Below the pieces are notes generated by a model. The model saw only the letters and a list, made by a program, of their open reading frames with translations. It was not told the DNA's origin and ran no database searches. Below are positions 1 to 5,604 of a DNA stretch of 6,638 bases, piece by piece (position 1 is the stretch's first letter; every line of letters starts with the position of its first letter). The stretch comes from Oscillospiraceae bacterium. GTDB taxonomy: Bacteria; Bacillota; Clostridia; Oscillospirales; Ruminococcaceae. The translations under genes and the position numbers were made by a program. The stretch is taken from NCBI GenBank assembly GCA_003516865.1, contig DPBR01000048.1, forward strand, positions 7,454-14,091, read 5' to 3'.

Positions 1-2187
1 GGCCTGCCGACCGAGAACTACGCCATCAAGAACCACGTCCATCCTGCCGGCGTGACGAAGAAAAACATCGATCACTTCCGTGAGCAGCTCAAGCGCATCG
101 GCTTCTCCTTCGACTGGACGCGCGAGGTCAACACCACCGATCCGAACTACTTCAAGTGGACGCAGTGGATTTTCCTTAAGCTGTTTAACGCGGGTCTTGC
201 ATACAAGAAGGAAATGAGCGTTAACTGGTGCACGCAGTGCAAAGTCGTTCTTGCGAACGAAGAAGTCGTTAACGGCACCTGCGAGCGCTGTCACGGCGAG
301 GTTATCCACAAGGTCAAAAATCAGTGGATGCTCAGGATTACCGAATACGCGCAGCGCCTCCTCGACGACCTCGACTCCGTTGACTACTTCGAGAAGATTA
401 AAACCGCGCAGGTTAACTGGATTGGACGCTCCACGGGCGCGGAGGTCAACTTCTCCACAACCGCGGGCGATACCCTCACCGTTTACACAACCCGCCCCGA
501 TACCCTTTTCGGAGCGACTTATATGGTTATCTCGCCCGAACACCCGCTTATCGAAAAATGGGCGGGCGAAAATAAGCTCGCAAACATTGACGCTATCCGC
601 GCTTATCAGGCGGAAGCGGCGAAAAAGTCCGATTTCGACAGAACAGAGATGAATAAGGACAAAACCGGCGTCAAGCTTGAGGGCATTCTCGCAGTTAACC
701 CCGTAAACGGCGCGGAAATCCCCGTTTTCATCTCGGATTACGTTCTTATGAGCTACGGCACGGGCGCGATTATGGCTGTTCCCGCGCACGATACCCGCGA
801 CCACGAGTTCGCGGAGAAGTTCAGCCTCCCGATTATCGAAGTCGTTAAGGGCGGCGAGGACGTTCAGAAAGAAGCGTTCACGGACTGCGCTACCGGCATT
901 ATGGTAAATTCCGGCTTCCTTGACGGGCTTTCCGTCGAGGACGCTAAGGTTAAAATCAAGGATTGGCTCACCGAAAAGGGTATCGGTCACGAAAAGGTTA
1001 ACTTCAAGCTCCGCGATTGGGTTTTCTCGCGGCAGAGATACTGGGGCGAGCCTATTCCCGTCGTTTACTGCGAGAAGTGCGGCTGGGTCGGTCTGCCCGA
1101 AAGCGAACTGCCGCTGAAGCTGCCCGAAGTTGACAGCTATATGCCTACCGACAACGGCGAAAGCCCGCTTTCTACCCTTGAAAGCTTCATCAACACCACT
1201 TGCCCGAAATGCGGCGGCGCGGCTAAGCGCGAAACCGACACAATGCCGCAGTGGGCGGGTTCGTCTTGGTACTTCCTCCGCTACACCGACCCCAAGAACG
1301 ACAAGGAGCTTGCTTCAAAGGAAGCCCTCAAATACTGGCTGCCCGTCGATTGGTACAACGGCGGTATGGAACACACCACGCTTCACCTACTTTACAGCCG
1401 CTTCTGGCACAAATTCCTCTACGACCAGGGTATCGTTCCCTGCAAGGAACCGTATGCAAAGCGCACTTCTCACGGTATGATTCTCGGAATTGACCCGAAA
1501 AATCCCGGAAAGTTCTGCAAGATGTCAAAGTCGCTCCATAATGTCGTTAATCCGGACGAGGTTATCGCGGAATACGGCGCGGATACTATGCGTCTTTACG
1601 AAATGTTTGTCGGCGACTTTGAGAAAGCCGCTCCGTGGCAGGAAAACGGCATTAAGGGCTGCAAGCGCTTCCTTGAAAGAATATGGAATATGTCCGAAAA
1701 CCTCAAGGACGGCGACGAGTACAGCGAGAAGCTTTGCTCCGCTATGCACAAGACAATCAAGAAGGTTTCCGAGGACATCGAAACGCTTAAATTCAACACC
1801 GCTATCGCTACTATGATGGCGCTCATCAACGCCGCGGAAGAAGCGGGCGGCTTCAATAAAGCCGAGTTCAAGTCGTTCCTCATTATGCTCAACCCGTTCG
1901 CGCCTCATATCACCGAAGAGCTGTTCAGCACGCTCGGTTTCGGTATCCTCAACGAGGCAAAGTGGGTTGAATACGACGAGAAGCTTTGCGCGGACTCCAC
2001 CGTTGAAATCGTTGTTCAGATTAACGGAAAGGTTAAGGGTCGCTTCAACGCGCCCGCAGGCTCCGATAAGGACGAGCTTATCCGTCTTGCCCTCGAACAG
2101 GACGATATCAAGGCGATTGTTGACGGAAAGACTGTCGTTAAGCAGATTGCCGTTCCCGACAAGCTTGTTAATATCGTTGTAAAGTAA
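1..2187 (+). CDS. leuS: leucyl-tRNA synthetase, 5'-truncated by the window edge
   Basis: Leucyl-tRNA synthetase is a cytoplasmic class I enzyme that charges tRNA-Leu with leucine using ATP and edits mischarged tRNA. The frame is open from base 1, so the start lies upstream; about 80 N-terminal residues, including the HIGH motif, should be missing (bacterial LeuRS is usually 800-870 aa; 728 codons are here). Numbering from the first codon in the window: GLPTEN at 1-6, a zinc knuckle C77/C80 with C94/C97, then the CP1 editing domain with TTRPDT (163-168) and AVPAHDTRD (to D267), the family's editing signatures. RQRYWGEP follows, then a second cysteine set (C357/C360, C401/C404). The catalytic KMSKS is at 507-511 (bases 1519-1533). 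The tail has the typical anticodon-binding region and small C-terminal domain (VQINGKVKGRF). No frameshift or internal stop is seen. It appears to be the last gene of its transcript, as a terminator follows within 15 bases. Identification is close to certain. Confidence 0.97.
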   Translation, partial: GLPTENYAIKNHVHPAGVTKKNIDHFREQLKRIGFSFDWTREVNTTDPNYFKWTQWIFLKLFNAGLAYKKEMSVNWCTQCKVVLANEEVVNGTCERCHGEVIHKVKNQWMLRITEYAQRLLDDLDSVDYFEKIKTAQVNWIGRSTGAEVNFSTTAGDTLTVYTTRPDTLFGATYMVISPEHPLIEKWAGENKLANIDAIRAYQAEAAKKSDFDRTEMNKDKTGVKLEGILAVNPVNGAEIPVFISDYVLMSYGTGAIMAVPAHDTRDHEFAEKFSLPIIEVVKGGEDVQKEAFTDCATGIMVNSGFLDGLSVEDAKVKIKDWLTEKGIGHEKVNFKLRDWVFSRQRYWGEPIPVVYCEKCGWVGLPESELPLKLPEVDSYMPTDNGESPLSTLESFINTTCPKCGGAAKRETDTMPQWAGSSWYFLRYTDPKNDKELASKEALKYWLPVDWYNGGMEHTTLHLLYSRFWHKFLYDQGIVPCKEPYAKRTSHGMILGIDPKNPGKFCKMSKSLHNVVNPDEVIAEYGADTMRLYEMFVGDFEKAAPWQENGIKGCKRFLERIWNMSENLKDGDEYSEKLCSAMHKTIKKVSEDIETLKFNTAIATMMALINAAEEAGGFNKAEFKSFLIMLNPFAPHITEELFSTLGFGILNEAKWVEYDEKLCADSTVEIVVQINGKVKGRFNAPAGSDKDELIRLALEQDDIKAIVDGKTVVKQIAVPDKLVNIVVK

Positions 2188-2200
2188 TTTCACGCAAAAG

Positions 2201-2234
2201 AAGTCCCGTGAGCGTAAACTCACGGGATTTTTTT
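2201..2234 (+). terminator. intrinsic terminator of leuS, probably bidirectional
   Basis: A perfect 9-bp stem is formed by TCCCGTGAG (2204-2212) and CTCACGGGA (2219-2227) with a 6-base loop, followed by seven T (2228-2234). It starts 13 bases after the leuS stop. Read on the minus strand, the same hairpin lies just past the stop of the convergent membrane-protein gene (ends 2236) and is followed by a weaker U-rich run (CTTCTTTT), so it can plausibly end both transcripts. Confidence 0.93.
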
Positions 2235-2235
2235 A

Positions 2236-2820
2236 TTATTTTTCAAGCTTTCTGCGTATCGCTCTCGCCGCCGAAAACAGCCCGAAGCCGTATCCGCCAA
2301 GCAGAGCCGCGGTCACTATTCCTACTATCAGCGCCACGGGAACGGAAAGTTCCTCCGGCGGGAATAAGCCGTAAGCCAGTTTTCCCGTTATGAGAAATCT
2401 TATGTAATCGAATATCAGAAATGCTGTCACGAACGCGGGCGCAGGCAGGAATTTTTGCGGTTTTCGCTCCTTTTCGCCTTTTGCGAGCAAATAAAATATC
2501 AGCGTCAACAGCGGGTTTATAACGTGCAGGAAAATCATTCCGCCGCTAAAATTGAATTTCGCAAGTCCCGTCGCCGTACAGCCGACAGATATCAGAAAAA
2601 CAACGCTTATCGCCACGGTTTCAATCAAAAACAACACGCGCGGAAGCTCTTTTTTCCCCGCAAATCCGACTATCGCGCTCACGATAAGCAGCAAGCCGCC
2701 CGCCGTGTTCGACAAAAAAGTCATCTCGTACATAAATTCCGGCTGCGGAATGTAGGTGTAAAGCGCCGTCGATATGAGCATTATGCCGAGCAAAAGCTCG
2801 ATTATCGGGATTTTCTTCAA
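2236..2820 (-). CDS. small six-helix integral membrane protein, function unknown (Pr6Pr-like?)
   Basis: A 194-residue hydrophobic protein with about six predicted membrane helices near residues 5-24, 36-54, 61-80, 93-113, 126-145 and 158-181, and a basic C-terminus (RAIRRKLEK). The first helix may double as an uncleaved signal anchor. No catalytic motif is evident. Two short stretches, FLSN at 35-38 and FLHVINP at 97-103, resemble the FTxLSN and LHxxxP patterns I associate with Pr6Pr / FAR-17a (AIG1)-like membrane proteins. This is a pattern-level inference that needs a profile search. The start is TTG: AAAGGAG at 2830-2836 sits 9 bases upstream, while the first in-frame ATG (residue 14) lies inside helix 1. 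It follows the cellobiose phosphorylase gene by 71 bases, separated by a terminator, and converges on leuS. A sugar-related role cannot be read from the sequence. I am confident it is a real gene and unsure of its family. Confidence 0.8.
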   Translation of the reverse strand: MKKIPIIELLLGIMLISTALYTYIPQPEFMYEMTFLSNTAGGLLLIVSAIVGFAGKKELPRVLFLIETVAISVVFLISVGCTATGLAKFNFSGGMIFLHVINPLLTLIFYLLAKGEKERKPQKFLPAPAFVTAFLIFDYIRFLITGKLAYGLFPPEELSVPVALIVGIVTAALLGGYGFGLFSAARAIRRKLEK

Positions 2821-2829
2821 TGCGCCGCT

Positions 2830-2836
2830 CTCCTTT
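2830..2836 (-). promoter_or_regulatory. ribosome binding site that sets the TTG start
   Basis: AAAGGAG on the minus strand, with 9 bases to the TTG at 2818-2820. No in-frame ATG or GTG lies between it and the TTG. The site begins just after the T-run of the upstream gene's terminator, so this leader is very short. Confidence 0.8.
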
Positions 2837-2840
2837 CAAT

Positions 2841-2882
2841 AAAAAAGCCGCTTTGACTTTTCATCGGAAGCGGCTGTTTTTT
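2841..2882 (-). terminator. intrinsic terminator after the cellobiose phosphorylase gene
   Basis: An 8-bp perfect stem (AGCCGCTT at 2846-2853, AAGCGGCT at 2868-2875) has a 14-base loop. On the minus strand it begins 16 bases past the phosphorylase stop and is followed by six T (2841-2846, the innermost of them also closing the stem). On the plus strand it is also followed by a T-run (2877-2882), so it is nearly symmetrical. The next co-directional gene starts about 20 bases beyond, which makes this either a true end or a partial terminator setting a lower level for the membrane-protein gene. Confidence 0.87.
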
Positions 2883-2891
2883 CTGCTAAAA

Positions 2892-5366
2892 TTAGCCGAG
2901 AGTTACGATTACTTCGTGAACTCCGCCGTTCTGTACGGGAATTACGTTGCCTGCAACTTCATTTCCGTCAACAGTCATCGACTTAACGCCCTTGCAAACG
3001 TGATTCGGGTTCTTAACGGTAATGTTGTAGGTTGCGCCGCGGAACTGACGAGATACCTTCATTCCGTCCCACTCGTGAGGAATGGACGGGTCAATCTTCA
3101 GACCGTCGAAATCAGCCGCAATACCGAGAATATACTGCGAAATCGCAACCATATTCCACGCAGCGGTACCCGTAAGCCAGCTGTTCTTGCCCTGACCGAA
3201 GTTGTCGCCGGGCTTTCCGATGTCCGCGCCTGCGTCCTTGCCGCCTATCATCTGACCGTAAACGTAAGGCTCGGTCTTGTGAATATCGGAGGTTTCCTCG
3301 GTGAACGCAGGTGCTATCTCGGAATAGTACTTGAACGCACGGTCGCCCTCGCCCGCATATGCGGCAGCGCAGATAATCCACGCGTTATTGTGCGTGAAAA
3401 TGCCTGCATTTTCCTTGTATCCGCCGGGATAGGTCGAGATTTCACCGTACTGAATGTAGTACTTCGTGAACGCGGGATTGTTCAGCACAAGACCAAACTT
3501 GGTGTTAAGTCTTTCGTCAATGGCATTGAGCGTCTTTTTGGAAGCTTCGGCGTCGATATCGGACATAATCGCGAAGCCCTGCGGTTCAATGAAAATCTGT
3601 CCTTCCTCGCACTCCTTAGAGCCCATCTTCTTGCCCTCTGCGTCATAAGCTCTGAGGAACCAATCGCCGTCCCAAGCGGAATCCATCATAGCTTTCTTCA
3701 TCTTGTCAATCTCAGCCTGCGCCTTTGCAGCTTCATCGGTCTTGCCGAGATGATTGAGAATATTGACGTAATTCGGTCCCGCATAAGTGAAGAGCGCGCC
3801 GACAAACGCGGATTCCGCAATCTTCGAGTAACCGCCCTCCGCCTTGAACTTCGGGTTGGTGTAAGTCTGGAAAGACTCGCCGGGAGTGTCGGAATAGCAG
3901 GAGAGGTTGATGCAGTCGTTCCAGTCCGCGCGCATCGCAAGCGGCAGACCGTGAGGACCGAGATTATTTACAATGTGATAGAACGAAACCTTGAGGTGGT
4001 CGAGCATCGGCTGTGCAATCGACATATCGTTGTCGTAAGGCACCATCTCGTCGAGAATGGTCCAATCGCCCGTTTCCTTGATGTACGCGGAAACGGAAAG
4101 AATGAGCCAAAGCGGGTCGTCCGAGAAATCGCCGCCGATATCCGCGTTGCCCTTCTTGGTGAGGGGCTGATACTGATGATAGCAGCCGCCGTCCGGGAAC
4201 TGAGTAGACGCGATATCGATAATTCTCTCTCTCGCTCTGTCGGGAATCTGGTGAACGAAGCCGAGAACGTCCTGGTTGGAGTCGCGGAAGCCCATTCCGC
4301 GTCCGATGCCGCTCTCGAAATAAGAAGCTGAGCGCGAAAGATTGAACGTAACCATACACTGATACTGATTCCAGATATTAACCATACGGTTAACCTTATC
4401 GTCGGGAGTATCAACGTTGAGTATTCCGAGAAGCTTATCCCACGTTTCTTTAAGCTCCTTAAGTCCTGCGGCAACCTTTTCGGGAGTGTTGTACTTCTCA
4501 ATCATCGCATTGGACTTAACCTTGTTGATTGTCTTTCCGTCAGCCTCGAACTTCTCCGCAACAGGCATTTCAACATAGCCGAGAATAAACACAAGCGTCT
4601 TGCTTTCGCCCGCCGCAAGGGTGATTTCCTTGTAGTGCGAAGCGATAGGCGACCAACCGTCCGCAAAGGAATTGTTCGCCTTTCCGTCAAGAACAGCCTG
4701 AGGATTGTGGAAGCCGTTATACAGACCGATAAACGCGTCGCGGTCGGTATCGTAGCCGTCGATAGTATCGTTTACGGTGTAGAACGCAAAATGGTCACGT
4801 CTGTCGCGGTATTCGGTCTTGTGGTAAATCGTTGAACCGACTACCTCAACGCGTCCCGTAGAGAAGTTTCTCTGGAAGTTTGTGCAGTCGTCCTGAGCGT
4901 CCCAAAGACACCACTCCGCAAACGACCACAGCTTGAATGTCTTTGCAGCGCCGCTTTCGTTTGTGAAAACAAGCTGCTGAACCTCGCCGTCATAATTCTG
5001 CGGAACGAAGAACGTAGCTTCGGCTTTAAGTCCGTTTTTCTTGCCCGTGATAACGGTGTAACCCATACCGTGACGGCACTCGTAGCTGTCAAGCTCCGTC
5101 TTTACGGGCGACCAACCGGGATTCCAGACGGTATCGCCGTCTTTGATGTAGAAATATCTTCCGCCCATATCGATAGGCACGTTGTTATAGCGATAACGCG
5201 TTATTCTGCGCAGACGCGCGTCCTTGTAGAAGCTGTATCCGCCCGCCGTATTGGAAATCAGCGAGAAAAATCCCTGTGTTCCAAGGTAATTTATCCACGG
5301 ATAAGGCGTGCGCGGGGAGGTGATGACGTACTCTTTGGCTGCGTCGTCAAAATGTCCGAATTTCAT
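2892..5366 (-). CDS. cellobiose phosphorylase, glycoside hydrolase family 94
   Basis: A cytoplasmic enzyme (no signal peptide) that splits cellobiose with phosphate to alpha-D-glucose 1-phosphate and glucose (EC 2.4.1.20). It is 824 residues from the chosen ATG, typical for cellobiose phosphorylases and shorter than cellodextrin phosphorylases. The start MKFGHFDDA and the TPYPWINYLG segment match clostridial/ruminococcal enzymes as I recall them. Expected order: N-terminal beta-sandwich (about 1-290), helical linker, (alpha/alpha)6 barrel. Signatures: GFRDSNQD (R361, D362, D366), ADWNDC with D484 as the likely general acid (Cellvibrio gilvus D490), E642/Y646/K651/H659 in the YPGGYKENAGIFTHNN region matching known substrate and phosphate residues, and T732-G733 in WLTGTAAW. 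The frame extends upstream to an ATG at 5408, but that codon is about 7 bases from the predicted transcript start and lacks a ribosome site. AAGGAAGGA (5379-5387) serves the 5366 start. A separate terminator follows. Chitobiose or laminaribiose phosphorylase is less likely. Confidence 0.94.
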   Translation of the reverse strand: MKFGHFDDAAKEYVITSPRTPYPWINYLGTQGFFSLISNTAGGYSFYKDARLRRITRYRYNNVPIDMGGRYFYIKDGDTVWNPGWSPVKTELDSYECRHGMGYTVITGKKNGLKAEATFFVPQNYDGEVQQLVFTNESGAAKTFKLWSFAEWCLWDAQDDCTNFQRNFSTGRVEVVGSTIYHKTEYRDRRDHFAFYTVNDTIDGYDTDRDAFIGLYNGFHNPQAVLDGKANNSFADGWSPIASHYKEITLAAGESKTLVFILGYVEMPVAEKFEADGKTINKVKSNAMIEKYNTPEKVAAGLKELKETWDKLLGILNVDTPDDKVNRMVNIWNQYQCMVTFNLSRSASYFESGIGRGMGFRDSNQDVLGFVHQIPDRARERIIDIASTQFPDGGCYHQYQPLTKKGNADIGGDFSDDPLWLILSVSAYIKETGDWTILDEMVPYDNDMSIAQPMLDHLKVSFYHIVNNLGPHGLPLAMRADWNDCINLSCYSDTPGESFQTYTNPKFKAEGGYSKIAESAFVGALFTYAGPNYVNILNHLGKTDEAAKAQAEIDKMKKAMMDSAWDGDWFLRAYDAEGKKMGSKECEEGQIFIEPQGFAIMSDIDAEASKKTLNAIDERLNTKFGLVLNNPAFTKYYIQYGEISTYPGGYKENAGIFTHNNAWIICAAAYAGEGDRAFKYYSEIAPAFTEETSDIHKTEPYVYGQMIGGKDAGADIGKPGDNFGQGKNSWLTGTAAWNMVAISQYILGIAADFDGLKIDPSIPHEWDGMKVSRQFRGATYNITVKNPNHVCKGVKSMTVDGNEVAGNVIPVQNGGVHEVIVTLG

Positions 5367-5378
5367 TGGTTCATACCG

Positions 5379-5387
5379 TCCTTCCTT
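5379..5387 (-). promoter_or_regulatory. ribosome binding site of the phosphorylase gene, with overlapping mini-frame
   Basis: AAGGAAGGA on the minus strand contains two overlapping AAGGA cores. The core nearer the gene is 12 bases from the phosphorylase ATG (5364-5366), rather far. An out-of-frame ATG at 5372-5374 sits at the better distance of 4 to 8 bases and encodes only Met-Asn-Gln before a TGA that overlaps the phosphorylase ATG as ATGA. The site favours the 5366 start over the in-frame ATG at 5408. Confidence 0.7.
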
Positions 5388-5392
5388 ATTTT

Positions 5393-5412
5393 GGCAATTA
5401 ATATACATTGCC
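5393..5412. repeat. inverted repeat at the phosphorylase transcript start (operator or 5' hairpin)
   Basis: The perfect half-sites GGCAAT (5393-5398) and ATTGCC (5407-5412) are separated by 8 AT-rich bases. The repeat falls immediately downstream of the -10 box, at or just past the predicted transcript start. It could be a repressor operator on DNA, or a 6-bp hairpin at the extreme 5' end of the mRNA. The sequence alone does not decide, and 6-bp arms can occur by chance. Confidence 0.4.
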
Positions 5413-5421
5413 CTAATATAA

Positions 5422-5450
5422 ATTATACTCTATTTGACGTATAATTACAA
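5422..5450 (-). promoter_or_regulatory. predicted sigma-A promoter of the cellobiose phosphorylase gene
   Basis: On the minus strand, a -35 box TTGTAA (5445-5450; 4 of 6 match to TTGACA) and a perfect -10 box TATAAT (5422-5427) are separated by exactly 17 bases. The expected transcript start is near 5415, giving a leader of about 49 bases. A short inverted repeat lies directly at that start. Confidence 0.75.
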
Positions 5451-5454
5451 GTCC

Positions 5455-5467
5455 TGAAAACGTTTCA
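5455..5467. promoter_or_regulatory. operator-like palindrome upstream of the phosphorylase promoter
   Basis: TGAAAACGTTTCA has arms TGAAA/TTTCA and an AAACGTTT core. The left half (TGAAAACG) fits the LacI/CcpA-type half-site TGWAANCG, but the right half is one T short of symmetry, so it is not a canonical cre. It lies just upstream of the -35 box (5445-5450) of the minus-strand promoter, where an activator or a LacI-family regulator could bind. Weak, position-supported evidence only. Confidence 0.3.
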
Positions 5468-5535
5468 CCTAAAATACATTTCAAACAAATTTTTCAAGCG
5501 TTTTATAGTCATTTTGACGAAAATTTACTTTTTGC

Positions 5536-5564
5536 TTGTCCATTCTTTATTATTATGTTATAAT
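5536..5564 (+). promoter_or_regulatory. predicted sigma-A promoter of tgt, extended -10
   Basis: A perfect TATAAT at 5559-5564 is preceded by TG at 5556-5557, giving an extended -10. A -35-like TTGTCC (5536-5541; 4 of 6) lies 17 bases upstream. The transcript should start near 5571, leaving a leader of about 34 bases, too short for a preQ1 riboswitch plus expression platform; none is seen. Confidence 0.78.
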
Positions 5565-5604
5565 AAATCTATGCGTTTATTTTCATTATAATCAAGGAGA
5601 AACT

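Larger units (their letters stand above)
5409..5604. other. AT-rich divergent intergenic control region
   Basis: About 200 bases between the phosphorylase gene and tgt, much more AT-rich than the flanking genes. It holds one promoter in each direction and the operator-like site. An AT-rich imperfect inverted repeat, AAATTTTTC (5487-5495) and GAAAATTT (5519-5526), lies between the two promoters. No small gene with a ribosome site and no RNA gene is seen. Confidence 0.7.

Noticed and set aside
1525..2223. 232-codon open frame antisense to the 3' part of leuS
   Set aside because: It lies wholly over conserved leuS coding sequence and the leuS terminator, and the protein has no recognisable features.
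2820..4331. 503-codon open frame on the plus strand, antisense to the phosphorylase gene
   Set aside because: It is a long but typical shadow of a gene with strong codon bias: it has no recognisable domain and an Arg/Val/Leu-rich composition. It starts inside the control signals of the membrane-protein gene and has no ribosome site. The opposite strand encodes a complete GH94 enzyme.
5366..5408. Fourteen-residue N-terminal extension of the phosphorylase (MYINCQNKEG...)
   Set aside because: The upstream ATG lies about 7 bases from the predicted transcript start, has no ribosome site, and the known family start MKFGHFDD coincides with the ATG at 5366.
5562..5581. AATAAA/TTTATT inverted repeat at the tgt transcript start
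   Set aside because: It has six A/T-only pairs in AT-rich DNA, so it is too weak to support an operator or hairpin.
5587..5592. Second TATAAT upstream of tgt
   Set aside because: Transcription from it would start at about the tgt ribosome site and leave no usable leader; the extended -10 at 5556-5564 is better placed.
5571..5604. Possible preQ1 riboswitch before tgt
   Set aside because: The leader is only about 34 bases and shows neither the preQ1 aptamer hairpin pattern nor a terminator or sequestered ribosome site.
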